Shown piece by piece: positions 25,001 through 30,581 of a DNA stretch of 64,000 nt. Each line of letters starts with the position of its first letter. Within the stretch, counting starts at the first letter, position 1. The notes beneath the pieces are model-generated. The model searched no databases. It had not been told where the DNA came from and saw only the letters and a list, made by a program, of their open reading frames with translations. The translations under genes and the position numbers were made by a program. This DNA comes from Aplectana chamaeleonis (Eukaryota; Nematoda; Chromadorea; Rhabditida; Cosmocercidae), in the NCBI GenBank assembly GCA_029168955.1, contig JAPDOI010000977.1, positions 163,501 through 227,500 on the forward strand. Reading direction: 5' to 3'.

Positions 25001-28000
25001 GTGCGCTGTGTTCAGATGGGTCCGTTGTGAGTACGGATACCGATGACTTTGACGCAGAAATCTTCAGCATTTTGCGGTCGAAGAAGCTTTTCAGTGCGGT
25101 CAAGTACCCGTTAATCTTAGCGGCGGCCACATTTATGTCCCGATCACGACACAAGACAGTCATATCATCAGCGTAAGCGACCACCTTGATATCTTGGGGT
25201 GGGGCGGGCATATCTTCGAGGTACAGACTGAAGAGAGCAGGCGACAATACACCGCCCTGTGGGACTCCAGCTGCAATCGGAATGCTGTTTGAGACATGAT
25301 TCTGGAACATCACTCTAGCCCGTCTTCCCTTAGTGAATGCAGCTATCCAGCGCTTTTGCCATGGCGGGATTGATGACTCCAGTAAGTTGTTTGATAAGAT
25401 ACCAAGATTCACTGCGTCGAAAGCCTTAGTGAGATCCAAGGCAACTGCTACAGTTCTTTCCGGCTTATACGCGTTGAAACCATCAATTGCATAGCTCGTA
25501 ATTTCTAACAAAGCTGTCGTGGTGGAATGCATTTTTCTGAATCCATGCTGAAACACCTGTCTCTCGTTGTGCTCGGCCAGGTCTTTGACGATCAGCTTTT
25601 CAGCTACTTTAGCAAAAGAAGACAACAAGCTAATGGGCCGATATCCCTTGACTGAAGCTTGGGGCTTGCCAGGCTTGGGCAGCGGAACGACGTTTGCCAT
25701 CTTCCAATTCTGCGGGATAGTACACGACATGAACGAGGAGTTTATCACATCAGTGAGGAGCGGTAGTAAGTCAGTGGGTATCTTCTTCAAGACAGCAGGA
25801 CATATCCCATCAGGACCAATAGCTCTAGAGTTCCGCATTTCCTTTATAATCTTCTCAATTTGCGTCGTAGTAAACGCTTCGGCCGTGCTCATAAGCGGGA
25901 GGCGGCACAGCTCTCTTACAGTCACTCTATTCTGCGGACCTCGTTTAGCACTGGTGATGAAAAAACTTCTCCCGAGCGCATAAGCGGCTTCCTTTCCTGA
26001 TTTGAATACGCCGTTGCCGAATTCGATAGTGGAGACGGTGGCGGGTGAGCTTTACCCGAAAGCTTCCGTAAAACCTTCCAAGTAGCTGCACTGTCCGTCT
26101 TAAAGTCCATCTGTCCGGTGAACTTCTCCCACTCTTCTTTCTTGTGTCTGTCCAAATCCTTTTTGATCTCACTGTCAAGCTCAGCAACCACGGGGTCCAG
26201 ATGATTAACCGCTCTCCTCGCATCTCTCGTTCTAATTTTGTCGAGGATTTCCTGTTGACATTTGGATAGAACGTCTTGACGCGACCGATAGGGATAGCCG
26301 CATTCATGGCCTTGCGGATTGCGTCAGATAGATGGCACTCCTTCTGGTGCACGCTTCCATTCCACGGGTAATCTGCCGATAGGCGAAGCGCAACTTCACT
26401 GAACAGGCGCCAGTCTGCTCGGCCTAAATTAAGATAAGAACGTTGGCGAACACCAGAAAAGGGAGCGAGAGAATTGGATAGATCGATGTGGACAAAGACA
26501 GGAACGTGGTCACTTGGCAGAGTAGTGGAGGTAGACCATGAGCAGCAGCTAGAAAGGTTGGACGAGACAAGAGATATGTCTGGGCTAGAAGATCGGCCGC
26601 TGGCAGGGAGACGAGTGGGCTGATCATCGTTTAGAATGACCAGGTCGCACTCATCTGCCCATTCATCGACGTCATTTCCTCTAACATCAGGACCGAGAGA
26701 CGAGCAAAAGGTGTGAGCGTTGAAATCACCCGCGAAAACGACCGAGGATGAGAGGGAGCAGTCGCTCAGCTGCTTGAGAAGTGGGATAGGATTGTAAGAT
26801 GAAGGGCATGAAGTTGTAGGTGGAATGTATATGTTGAAAAGAGAAAGGGGTGTTTTTAGGGGAGATGGATTGGGAGGTACTCGAGAGTACCGTCCGTGGG
26901 GTGCTGGGAATGAGGTGTGAGGGAAGTGAAGATAGAACGAAAGTAGAGACTCCACCGCCGAGAGATGACCTTGGAGCATGGTAAGAAGTATAGCCTGGGA
27001 TATTGGGATGAGGATAGGTAGGGATGGAGAGAGCTTGGTTTCTTGAACCATGATCACGTCTGGATGGTAAGTACGTGCAAAGAGAGAGTTCAGAAAGCTT
27101 GGCACGAAGGCCGTTTAGATTGATATGCACAATGGAAAGGGGGCGATTTGAGATAGAGGAATCTGAGATGGAAGGTGAGGAGCATAACACACAACGAAAA
27201 GATGAGTTATGATGCCTCACAGAACTGAGACCCGAACAGGAGAGATGCACCCACCTTTGGCATCCGAAGCACTGGACGCTGGTATGTCTCCAGTTTACAT
27301 CCTCTCCGCACGTGGCGCATTGGCACTTCTGAGCGGGTCCAGGATTCCTCTCCACGCCGGCCCTTTGCAGGAGAATCCGAAGGAGAGTTGTGGCCGGCCA
27401 GCACCTCTCCCATGACAAAAACCCTCTTTGTGGAGGGGATGACGTCGGTTTGCACGGAGGCGATCTTCTTTCCTCCACACTGCCACGGCACGAACGTACG
27501 ACATCTCGGCAGCAAAAGCAGGGTTAACGATGGAAACGGTAATTGAGTATTACTTAATGAAAGTAAAGAGCTGACTACCATCAAACTGAACGTATGTGGA
27601 AATACCGAACAACCACTGTTTCTTTACGCAAGTGATTAGAACTCAGGGTCCAGCAGGGTGTTGTGACCAACCTCAACGAAGCTACGACCCCTCCCCCAAA
27701 TTCACAATTTTTCAAGCCCGTTAATTGCGACCCCCTCCCCTTTGTGTCCGGCTACAACCCCGCTGGACCGATAAGCATTGATAAAAATCGGGGAGGGAAA
27801 ACACCGCTAATAGCCCTACTAAACTGGCTCCTGGGCACTGTTGTTCGGTCTCTTCATTTACAATCCCTTTATTAGTGGCCAGATCTACGCTTTCTTGGTG
27901 GAACTCAACATCTGTTTCTGTCGCGAACCTTGCCTTTTCGAAAAAAAAAGAGTAGTGTTGAAAACAAAAACGAAGTGGAACAATATGGAGAAGCCGAGAC

Positions 28001-28146
28001 ACCCCTCAAATCCATTCAGATGAAATCATATCAAGCCATTCAGAAAAGTACGAGGTAAAAAGAGCAAACTCACCCATTGATGAATCCACGTGATTTACCC
28101 CACTTTTTCGTCGATCCAGTACGGGACTCTCACGCGATGCGTCCAT
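871..28146 (-). CDS. sel-2: SEL-2 / neurobeachin / LRBA-like BEACH protein, 5' half (17 exons, continues left)
   Basis: Neurobeachin/LRBA proteins are large BEACH-WD40 scaffolds acting in endosomal and secretory membrane traffic; the C. elegans member SEL-2 modulates LIN-12/Notch signalling. Joined exons: 28146-28074, 22489-22402, 18492-18388, 18234-18167, 12716-12517, 12357-12181, 9467-9312, 5758-5654, 5596-5511, 5448-5307, 5244-5149, 5089-4968, 2898-2793, 2723-2602, 1517-1301, 1237-1097, 1004-871 (about 712 residues). Every junction keeps frame. Residues 1-255 are acidic, Ser/Pro-rich and not recognised. From about 255 the order follows neurobeachin: a LVGGQFDLE block, AEIWSVF block, GVLTNYSITVKE, VFFSFPGKSQA, the ConA-like domain (TFSTWLRMDP to FCGQMGAVYLF), and HSIHSSLQSVGGIQ at the start of DUF4704. 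PH-BEACH and WD40 parts must lie left of the window. The ATG at 28146 is the first in-frame one seen; a further 5' exon cannot be excluded. The homology is recalled family knowledge, not a search; membership of exons 1-6 rests on splice sites and phase. Confidence 0.92.
1097..1237 (-). CDS. sel-2: sel-2-like exon 16
   Basis: The acceptor is ACGAATTTCAG and the donor GTCTGT; there are 47 codons in phase 0. HLFDGRLSSVLVMAYCPK and GQLCLNSPSK then VPHAVMKE match the neurobeachin LYDGKLASSIAFTYNAK...QLCLESSPK..HSPHALML block. Confidence 0.92.
1301..1517 (-). CDS. sel-2: sel-2-like exon 15, ConA-like domain end
   Basis: The acceptor is GTTATTATTCAG and the donor GTCTGT. EQFDRCSIGVSPEGEPDTAF then CGQMGAVYLF and LGPAYQSYF match the neurobeachin YDKCFLGSSETADANRVFCGQLGAVYVF block. 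The TGG split between exons 14 and 15 is restored. Confidence 0.94.
2273..2568. mobile_element. hAT-type MITE, copy 1 (intron 14)
   Basis: A 296-base element has terminal inverted repeats CAGGGTTGAGCAGG (left) and the reverse complement of CGGGGTCGAGCAGG (right). It is flanked by a perfect 8-base duplication, AATCCGAC, at 2265-2272 and 2569-2576. An 8-base target duplication and CAGGG termini are hallmarks of the hAT superfamily. It has no coding capacity. Confidence 0.88.
2602..2723 (-). CDS. sel-2: sel-2-like exon 14, ConA-like domain
   Basis: The acceptor is CTTCATTACAG after a 69-base intron; the donor is GTACGT. KELTPRKWHHIAISHSYSRW and GRSEIRFYFDGEL match [27 protein letters not shown]. 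A hAT-type MITE lies only about 25 bases downstream of the donor side. Confidence 0.93.
2793..2898 (-). CDS. sel-2: sel-2-like exon 13, ConA-like domain
   Basis: The acceptor is AGCTTTTCAG and the donor GTTTGA. It completes the Cys codon from exon 12 and reads FRSSKSIGYSCHFMGN and LVVTAEKSKGK, matching the neurobeachin FRTSKGVGYSAHFVGN...SLKSKGKG block. Confidence 0.93.
2946..3073. mobile_element. Short palindromic MITE-like element (intron 12)
   Basis: TGGTATACTTGCGTC at 2946-2960 recurs as a perfect inverted copy at 3059-3073; the arms enclose about 100 bases. There is no coding capacity and the family is not identified. Confidence 0.6.
3088..3188. repeat. 17-base inverted repeat hairpin (intron 12)
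   Basis: CAGCGTTTCGCTGCCGC at 3088-3104 is perfectly inverted at 3172-3188, right next to the hairpin at 2946-3073. It is probably a second small palindromic element. Confidence 0.55.
3189..4967. other. Remainder of intron 12
   Basis: No exon of the surrounding gene fits here: exons 12 and 13 join in phase without it. A 101-codon Pro/Arg-rich frame on the minus strand (3479-3784) looks like GC-rich chance sequence. I see nothing else to name. Confidence 0.4.
4968..5089 (-). CDS. sel-2: sel-2-like exon 12, ConA-like domain start
   Basis: The acceptor is TGGTATTTCAG and the donor GTAAAT. GIIVPPFSKFPCQSGWTFS then TWLRMDP and EKEKPYLY match the start of the ConA/laminin-G-like domain (IALPPIAKWPYQNGF..TWFRMDP..KPYLYC). 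Confidence 0.93.
5149..5244 (-). CDS. sel-2: sel-2-like exon 11
   Basis: The acceptor is TTCTAATTCAG and the donor GTTCGA; there are 32 codons. It contains LKLLQVMKHMPVRDD and VFFSFPGKSQA, the neurobeachin VLNQMPQR...FFNFPG block. A donor seven bases further downstream would break the phase with exon 12. Confidence 0.92.
5307..5448 (-). CDS. sel-2: sel-2-like exon 10
   Basis: The acceptor is CTGTTTTCAG and the donor GTATTG. It encodes EDMLSDLLVQLLGVLTNYSI followed by TVKETKQFL, matching the neurobeachin DLLVDMLGVLASYSITVKE block. Confidence 0.94.
5511..5596 (-). CDS. sel-2: sel-2-like exon 9
   Basis: The acceptor is CCAATTCAAG and the donor GTAAGT. It encodes AEIWSVFLAVVRKSKRNL, matching the AEIWSMFTAILRKSVRNL block of neurobeachin, and leaves two bases for exon 10. 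Confidence 0.93.
5654..5758 (-). CDS. sel-2: sel-2-like exon 8
   Basis: The acceptor is CGTATTTAG and the donor GTATTT; there are 35 codons in phase 0. LVGGQFDLETRYIIEDS is a close match to the neurobeachin LVGGEFDLEMNFIIQD block, and the exon continues MLTLLTHADETLQ. Confidence 0.93.
6144..6337. mobile_element. Palindromic MITE-like element (intron 7)
   Basis: The arms CAGATTTCTATCGGGTCG (left) and the inverted CAGATTTCTGTCGGGTCG (right) face each other across about 100 bases, with a further outer match of CTC(G)AACGGG. There is no coding capacity. Confidence 0.55.
6478..7683 (-). pseudogene. Reverse transcriptase C-terminal part, copy A
   Basis: The frame starts inside the RT domain (VPQGGVLSPALFSLYLEDMP) and keeps the catalytic YADD (VVVYADDMTVLC). 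It continues through the thumb to a C-terminal Cys/His motif (CPDCGCLGHDTANLFNCP), a zinc-knuckle-like element common in I/jockey-group proteins. A frameshift near 6640 separates the RT part from the Cys/His tail. The endonuclease and N-terminal half of the RT are absent, so it is not functional. Confidence 0.9.
7686..7758 (+). ncRNA. HDV-like ribozyme candidate, copy A (decayed)
   Basis: These are the same 73 bases as at 42784-42856, in the inverted 5' segment. P2 has lost its outermost pair (G to A) and P4 has lost its first pair (C to A), while P1, P3 and the CAAA junction are intact. Activity is probably reduced or lost. Confidence 0.6.
7947..9311. other. Intron 7 remainder with one palindromic element
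   Basis: Apart from the palindrome at 8873-9021 I see no gene or named repeat. Exons 7 and 8 join in phase across it. Confidence 0.4.
8873..9021. mobile_element. Palindromic MITE-like element (intron 7)
   Basis: The arms GAAATTCCGTTCCGCAG and its inverted partner GAAATTCCGCTCCGCAG form a 149-base hairpin; inner arms (GTTGCAGCAC and its inverse) extend the pairing. There is no coding capacity. Confidence 0.6.
9312..9467 (-). CDS. sel-2: sel-2-like exon 7, start of the conserved N-terminal region
   Basis: The acceptor is CCATTTTCAG and the donor GTATGT; there are 52 codons in phase 0. The end, FERLIRGTKDGSMEKSEIVD then QLFNT, lines up with the beginning of the conserved neurobeachin/LRBA region (the KFAVLIGL...VSNRDIVETV part). 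Confidence 0.85.
10129..10189. repeat. Small intronic hairpin
   Basis: GCAGGAATG-C-TCAAG pairs with CTTGACATTCCTGC around a 33-base loop that contains a tRNA B-box-like GGTTCGAGCCC. There is no cloverleaf and the stem is shorter than a usual microRNA precursor. Confidence 0.35.
10507..10825. mobile_element. hAT-type MITE, copy 2 (intron 6)
   Basis: The terminal repeats are CAGGGTTCAGCAG and the inverted CAGGGTTGAGCAGG. A perfect 8-base duplication, CACTGAAC, lies at 10499-10506 and 10826-10833. The body has runs such as GGGGGGTCG / CGACCCCC typical of this family in the window. It is non-coding. Confidence 0.88.
10826..12180. other. Intron 6 remainder
   Basis: Only short frames without recognisable content are seen on either strand. 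Exons 6 and 7 join in phase without any extra exon. Confidence 0.35.
12181..12357 (-). CDS. sel-2: sel-2-like exon 6
   Basis: The acceptor is TGTGTCTTAG and the donor GTGTGT; the 59 codons are in phase 0. It starts VVLPSRLMDILGDTSG and carries a Ser/Pro-rich part with an RRGSLAAFQRRDS segment, which has basic residues before serine like a kinase site (inference). Confidence 0.78.
12517..12716 (-). CDS. sel-2: sel-2-like exon 5
   Basis: The acceptor is GACTTTCAG and the donor GTGGGT. It encodes DPEATGALNRFLDDSDMPAS and then a Ser/Thr/Glu-rich, probably disordered stretch ending EPLPEGEVLQ. It closes a phase-0 codon. Confidence 0.78.
13661..13753. repeat. 14-base inverted repeat hairpin (intron 4)
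   Basis: ACAATCGTAGAAGC at 13661-13674 is perfectly inverted at 13740-13753, next to the insertion site of the RTE-like element. Confidence 0.5.
13846..17125 (-). mobile_element. RTE-like non-LTR retrotransposon, full length (intron 4)
   Basis: It is bounded by a 10-base target duplication, AACCAACGAT, at 13836-13845 and 17126-17135. Its 3' end is an (AAGT)n-type tail and its 5' end starts with a run of G. It carries one long frame for an endonuclease-reverse transcriptase, preceded by a 5' leader of about 210 bases that can fold into a pseudoknot (see findings). It lies antisense to nothing: it has the same orientation as the host gene. Confidence 0.92.
13890..16912 (-). pseudogene. APE endonuclease-reverse transcriptase of the RTE-like element
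   Basis: The ATG at 16912 opens 953 codons to a stop at 14051. The N-terminal ~250 residues are an APE-type endonuclease (LNCRSLSS, ALQETRL, VVGIDANAK, ADHRPVLL); a central basic, Arg/Lys-rich linker follows. The RT domain has DPKNYRGISLL, GFRPGRSTIDQ, AFLDFEAAFDS and the catalytic LEYADDIVLFA. A one-base frameshift near 14095 cuts off the last ~70 residues, which continue in another frame to 13890 (RRKFWTDVVKEDLKSLG, TAHLGEDAE). In the endonuclease the usual SDH triad reads ADH. It is close to elements I recall from hookworms. Recently active, now probably defective. Confidence 0.93.
17445..17541. repeat. 22-base tandem array of ACTTACATTTATATTACATGTA
   Basis: About four imperfect copies of a 22-base unit follow each other; each holds the self-complementary core TTACATGTAA. 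Neighbouring sequence up to 17960 carries more copies of AAGTTACTTG / CAAGTAACTT in both orientations. Confidence 0.7.
17770..17897. mobile_element. Palindromic element rich in AAGTAACTT motifs
   Basis: The outer arms TAAGTTACTTGCGACTTATC and the inner arms AAGTTACATGTAACATATCG both have inverted partners, giving a 128-base hairpin with a short GC-rich loop. It shares its core motif with the tandem array at 17445, so the two probably belong to one family. Confidence 0.65.
18167..18234 (-). CDS. sel-2: sel-2-like exon 4
   Basis: This 68-base exon is bounded by a GATTATTTAG acceptor and a weak GTACTC donor. It reads DVNTVLNAASISARDEFRQ. Its length is exactly what is needed to keep frame between exons 3 and 5, which do not fit each other directly. 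The weak donor makes the left edge less sure. Confidence 0.68.
18388..18492 (-). CDS. sel-2: sel-2-like exon 3
   Basis: A long pyrimidine tract and TTCTTCAG acceptor precede the exon; the donor is GTGAGT. It encodes an acidic stretch, NSIEKEAEEYEEMDSIAL then SQLSEQDSNSPMPL. One base completes the codon from exon 2 and two bases are left for exon 4. Confidence 0.8.
19367..19500. mobile_element. Left end of a hAT-type MITE (intron 2)
   Basis: CTGGGTCAAGCGGGGCGTTG followed by a TTTTTCGAAATCG / ACCCTCCCCC body matches the left ends of the copies at 28539 and 28730. The matching right end may be at 22011, with the foldback element between, but the flanking octamers do not match. Confidence 0.55.
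19581..19695. mobile_element. Palindromic MITE-like element (intron 2)
   Basis: The termini GCCTAGTGCA and TGCACTAGGC face each other, with GTCGCG-rich inner arms. TTA on both sides could be a 3-base duplication of PIF/Harbinger type; that is only suggestive. Confidence 0.5.
19767..21774. mobile_element. Foldback-like element with GC-rich subrepeat arms (intron 2)
   Basis: TACTCAGGAAGTTGGAGCTC at 19767 recurs inverted at 21774 with one mismatch, and the match runs on to GCCACCCGC. Both arms (19780-19960 and 21560-21770) contain several degenerate copies of GCTCGCCACCCGCTA. The 1.6-kb middle has no recognised transposase. Long inverted arms built of subrepeats resemble foldback elements. Confidence 0.6.
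21357..21465. mobile_element. Palindromic MITE, GCACTTGGCCAC family
   Basis: GCACTTGGCCAC-G-CCCATTTTTCCG pairs with its inverted copy ending at 21465. A single arm of the same family is present at 61337-61385, so it is a dispersed repeat. Confidence 0.65.
21890..22011. mobile_element. Right end of a hAT-type MITE (intron 2)
   Basis: The sequence ends in CGCAACCCCGCTTGACCCTG, the inverted form of the CAGGGTCAAGCGGGG terminus, after two body blocks of the TTTTGCGACCCCCC type shared with 28730-29055. Confidence 0.55.
22040..22184. mobile_element. Palindromic TA-flanked MITE, copy 1
   Basis: A near-perfect hairpin has arms ACGTCGGCATGGATCGCGAA and inner GTTGGCGCAAACTCG. TA occurs at both ends (22038-22039, 22185-22186), as for Tc1/mariner-type MITEs. 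A second, end-damaged copy lies at 37466-37597. Confidence 0.7.
22402..22489 (-). CDS. sel-2: sel-2-like exon 2
   Basis: The acceptor is TTCGTTTTAG and the donor GTGAGT. The frame begins with two bases completing a Glu codon, reads EHKSTEGSTDSPVAQR and ends LDEISLDDI plus two bases. The phase fits both neighbours. The peptide is Ser/Thr/Asp-rich with no recognised domain. Confidence 0.78.
22597..22782 (-). pseudogene. Non-LTR reverse transcriptase fragment (fingers region)
   Basis: PLAYIFNQSISYSEVPLLWK followed by HSCVTPLLKKK matches the IFN.S...VP..WK...V.P..KK block before the RT catalytic core in jockey/CR1-group elements. Only about 60 residues remain. It differs from the other RT families here but may belong with the fragment at 36242-36681. 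Confidence 0.75.
23050..23874. mobile_element. Mutator-like MITE with ~80-base terminal repeats (intron 1)
   Basis: The left arm (23050-23130) and right arm (23794-23874) are near-identical inverted copies starting ACAAGCCTCTCTAACACACC. A perfect 10-base duplication, TGGAGGTCTA, flanks it (23040-23049, 23875-23884). Long terminal repeats with 9-10 base duplications fit MULEs. No transposase is seen. Confidence 0.8.
24105..25925 (-). CDS. Reverse transcriptase part of CR1-like copy B (intact frame, 606 codons)
   Basis: RT blocks are in order: AIGPDGICPAVLKK, KGYRPISLLSSFAKVAEKLI, QHGFRKMHSTTTALLE, VALDLTKAFDAVN, GVPQGGVLSPALFSLYLEDM and the catalytic VVAYADDMTVLC. The thumb region follows, then a C-terminal CPDCGTIGHDTAHLFNCP Cys/His motif, ending QFLNL before the short 3' UTR and (GAA)n. 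The frame is only the 3' half of the element's single polyprotein; the upstream endonuclease is frameshifted, so translation from the element's own start is unlikely. Confidence 0.94.
   Translation of the reverse strand: MTVRELCRLPLMSTAEAFTTTQIEKIIKEMRNSRAIGPDGICPAVLKKIPTDLLPLLTDVINSSFMSCTIPQNWKMANVVPLPKPGKPQASVKGYRPISLLSSFAKVAEKLIVKDLAEHNERQVFQHGFRKMHSTTTALLEITSYAIDGFNAYKPERTVAVALDLTKAFDAVNLGILSNNLLESSIPPWQKRWIAAFTKGRRARVMFQNHVSNSIPIAAGVPQGGVLSPALFSLYLEDMPAPPQDIKVVAYADDMTVLCRDRDINVAAAKINGYLTALKSFFDRKMLKISASKSSVSVLTTDPSEHSAHPYVVWNGDRLPAARFPKLLGLVLDPSLKFHKNTEQKQAIVKAKLNVLRALGGTTWGSSKETIITTYKAILQPALEYGAPVWQHLVSESSWTKMQRIQNAALRIATGCARSSPVDHLHAETRLLPVREHCELQAQQFFINIVKQPNHPSWRVLNPVRERKIRKPFADAPSKVNLQRWHDSQQERLRLLREEHTQFVRCHLEKAVINHILGVVPPQVCTSEAQLGRRARCTLASLRCGHSTMIMSYVSRIDSSKSDVCPDCGTIGHDTAHLFNCPERPTTLTVLDLWTNPLLVAQFLNL
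25945..27490 (-). pseudogene. 2A / PHD-like finger / APE endonuclease part of copy B (frameshifted)
   Basis: Reading left from the 5' end: the 2A-like GVERNPGP (27335-27358), then CATCGEDVNW...CFGCQRWVHLSC...FRCVLC, a C4HC3 PHD-like pattern. Next come endonuclease blocks IVHINLNGL, VMVQETKL-type, GGGVSTFV, VVFAGDFNAHTF and SDHVPVFVHI. The reading frame changes near 27105, 27000, 26890 and 26230, so several small indels separate the blocks. Confidence 0.88.
27441..27513 (-). ncRNA. HDV-like ribozyme candidate, copy B (intact)
   Basis: Through P2' it is base-for-base the same as the fold at 42784-42856. The G at position 1 could be either element or target-site sequence because the duplication overlaps by one base. 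Confidence 0.7.
27644..27772. mobile_element. Short hAT-type MITE derivative (intron 1)
   Basis: CAGGGTCCAGCAGGG at the left and ...CCCCGCTGGACC at the right are inverted partners, with the GACCCCTCCCCC type body of the family. No matching octamer was found at the flanks. Confidence 0.5.
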
Positions 28147-28176
28147 ACCCAGGCAAATGCAGGAATTCCACTTTGG
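28074..28176 (-). CDS. sel-2: sel-2-like exon 1 (possible start exon)
   Basis: The exon has an acceptor TTGCTTTAG just right of 28176 and a donor GTGAGT at 28073-28068. Only one frame is open. It has an ATG at 28146 giving MDASRESPVLDRRKSG and ends with one leftover base that the next exon completes. The acceptor could be a spliced-leader trans-splice site, which would make this the first exon; that is inference. Confidence 0.72.
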
Positions 28177-28331
28177 CTAAAGCAACTGATCTCATTGAAA
28201 CATATGAGATAACTATTTGTGAAACATTCACGCAAATGATGTATCACCAAATTCATCAACACCTGATTAGTGAAATGTGAACAAAACGCATTGCCAAATA
28301 AACCAGTTCATTGGAAAACTACTGAGCAAAT

Positions 28332-28332
<1 letters not shown>

Positions 28333-28366
<34 letters not shown>
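28333..28366. repeat. (TA)n microsatellite
   Basis: An uninterrupted run of TA dinucleotides lies upstream of the first recognised exon of the host gene. Confidence 0.9.
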
Positions 28367-28367
<1 letters not shown>

Positions 28368-28538
28368 ATAAATATCATTGAACTACCACCGCTTTTTCTT
28401 CGGATTTTTCGCAGCTGGCATTTCAGCATGCTTTTCTTAGCTGCAGTGTTTTGTTTGTTGGAGCTGTTGCCCGATCAAAATAGAGGCCCGACGGGGGCAG
28501 ATGTAGTAGAGAGGACACGACATTGTGAAGTCAGGCTA

Positions 28539-29279
28539 CTGGGTCAAGCGGAGCGTTGAGTAATTTTTCGAAATCGGAGCGATCCCCCACCGCCAAATTT
28601 TATTTTCCGAAATCCGAAGTCTTCGTTAATCTCCAAGGCGCGATTTCAGGGCGCTTTATATTCGATTACTAAAAGGTCTGACGCTGAAAACTCGTTCAGT
28701 AATCAGGTTCAAGCATCTAAAACCATAGCCACGGTCAAGCGGGGCGTTGTGTAATTTTACGAAGTCTTAGCGACCCCCCCTCCAGCCATCGAACTTTTTC
28801 CAAAAACCGAATTTCTCCGATCCCCCGAAGGGTAATTTTTGGGCAATTCTTTTCCAAAGAAGTGTTGAAGTATAGGGCACCAAAACGATACCAGTGATGT
28901 CCAATAAACATTATTTTCAAATTCAAATCACTTCTCAAAACTGTAATTTTTGGTCCGAAATTTTTGCGATATCCCCTAACCTTCATTTTCGGGCCAAAAA
29001 TTTTGCGACCCCACCCATCCCCCGTTGGGAAATTTCGCAGCCCCGCTTGACACTGACCATAGCAATGCTACGGTCCTTCCTTTTCTAAACCAAACATATC
29101 GAGAATTCTAGGGATACCTTCACCAAATTTTCATTTTTGGACCGAAATTCCCACGATCATCATAAAACTTTTCCACTTGCAAGATTCATTTTTTTCGACC
29201 CTCGCTTAACCTTCATTTTCAAGCCAAAGTTTTTGCGACCCTCCACCCGTTGCGAAATTTCTCAACCCGCTTGAACCCG
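28539..29279. mobile_element. hAT-type MITE, outer copy with a second MITE nested inside
   Basis: The left end CTGGGTCAAGCG and right end CGCTTGAACCCG are flanked by TCAGGCTA (28531-28538) and TTAGGCTA (29280-29287), seven of eight bases alike. Removing the inner element at 28730-29055 and one duplication restores the sequence seen uninterrupted near 36108 (TCTAAAACC...AATGCTACG). Confidence 0.75.
28730..29055. mobile_element. hAT-type MITE, copy 3 (nested)
   Basis: The element is 326 bases, CACGGTCAAGCGGGG to CCCCGCTTGACACTG, with the perfect octamer ACCATAGC on both sides (28722-28729, 29056-29063). Confidence 0.88.
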
Positions 29280-29287
29280 TTAGGCTA

Positions 29288-30573
29288 TTGTATTAACTGG
29301 AAACATTGATCAAATTTCTTCCGAATATGAGTATGCTCGAAATGCCGTACATTTTTACTCAATAGATTTAGTCATCCCCCAGCCTTTACTTTAGAGAATA
29401 ACACATGGATCTGCAATAGATTTGACGTGGTAATTGAAATTCCGAAAGAATCTCAGAAGCTAGAAGAACGAAATTGGATGCGTCCTCACATCCTTTTCCC
29501 AGAAGGATATAGGATATCCATCTTGGAGAAAATCCACAATAGCAAGAAATGTCTCGGGTTGTGCTCAGTCTTAAACGAAGCATTGGAGTTCTAAATCAGT
29601 TCCAAATTTTAAAAAACTCAAGAAACATCGCAATTGGCGAATCGCCTGAAATGCGTTTGCAAAATGCTCGTCGGGGTGGATTGTCGTATAGGAAGAATTC
29701 CAATTTTTCAGTATTTTAAACATTGTAACAAGCAATATGTAAGAGATTAATATAGGTTTTACGTTTCCTTTAATTCAAAGAAATACAGAACGCTTTTATA
29801 GCATTTTGAAACCTTTACCCTGGTATTTCTATAATCTTCGCGCCGCGGTTGGCTATGCCCCCAGGCGACGGCTCGCTAAAAATTTAGTTGAGCCACGGAA
29901 CAGAAAGCAACTGCGGCAAACATCCACATAGGCACCTACAACAACGATTTCCTGATCTGTTTAGAGGGAAATGCGTGACCTGAAAAAAGTTGCAAGGTAT
30001 AGAGGAGATGGTTACACTTCCTACAGAGACAGTGGTCACTGTTGGAATTTTAACGGCACAATGATCATAGGGCGAACTTTTGATAGAATGAGGGTTGAGT
30101 TTTGGTCAAGGACACGATTGAAGAGTGCAAAAGAGGGAATACAAAAGCTGTGCTAGCTTTACAGGGATCGAATAAGCGAATCCTGGGCCCGGATCAAAGG
30201 TATTTACCCACTTTTTGTTTTTCCCTACCGTCTCCTGAACCTCGACAATTTTTGACTGAAACTATAAAGTGTATTTGTTAATGAGAGGAATGATTGCAAT
30301 GCATCTTGCCGCTATTGGCGTAGTTTCGAGCGGGGGATTGAAACCCCTGTTGGTGCGTGTATTCGACGTTGTAAACCAACTCAACGAACCTTTGTAGCCT
30401 TGGAGGAGGAAAAGGCTTTCCCGAGAAAGACCGAAATGTCAGGGAATCCCAAAAAAAGCAAAAGCAAAACAGTTTTAATGATAGATACAAAGATGAAATG
30501 AGCTTTGGAGAAGCATAGGAGCCCCAAAACTCCAAAAATTAAATTTTTATGAAGGTTCTGGAAATTTCGACGG
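29288..30573. other. Upstream intergenic stretch
   Basis: No gene, RNA gene or repeat family was recognised; the frames are short and unlike known proteins. Confidence 0.35.
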
Positions 30574-30581
30574 CCAAGGGG

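Larger units (their letters stand above)
24074..27513 (-). mobile_element. CR1/jockey-like non-LTR retrotransposon, copy B, full length (intron 1)
   Basis: It is flanked by a 12-13 base duplication, (C)AAAAGCAGGGTT, at 24061-24073 and 27513-27525. The order from the 5' end (right) is ribozyme candidate, 2A-like motif, PHD-like zinc finger, APE endonuclease, reverse transcriptase, Cys/His tail and (GAA)n end. The RT part is one unbroken frame; the endonuclease part is broken by several frameshifts. Confidence 0.94.
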
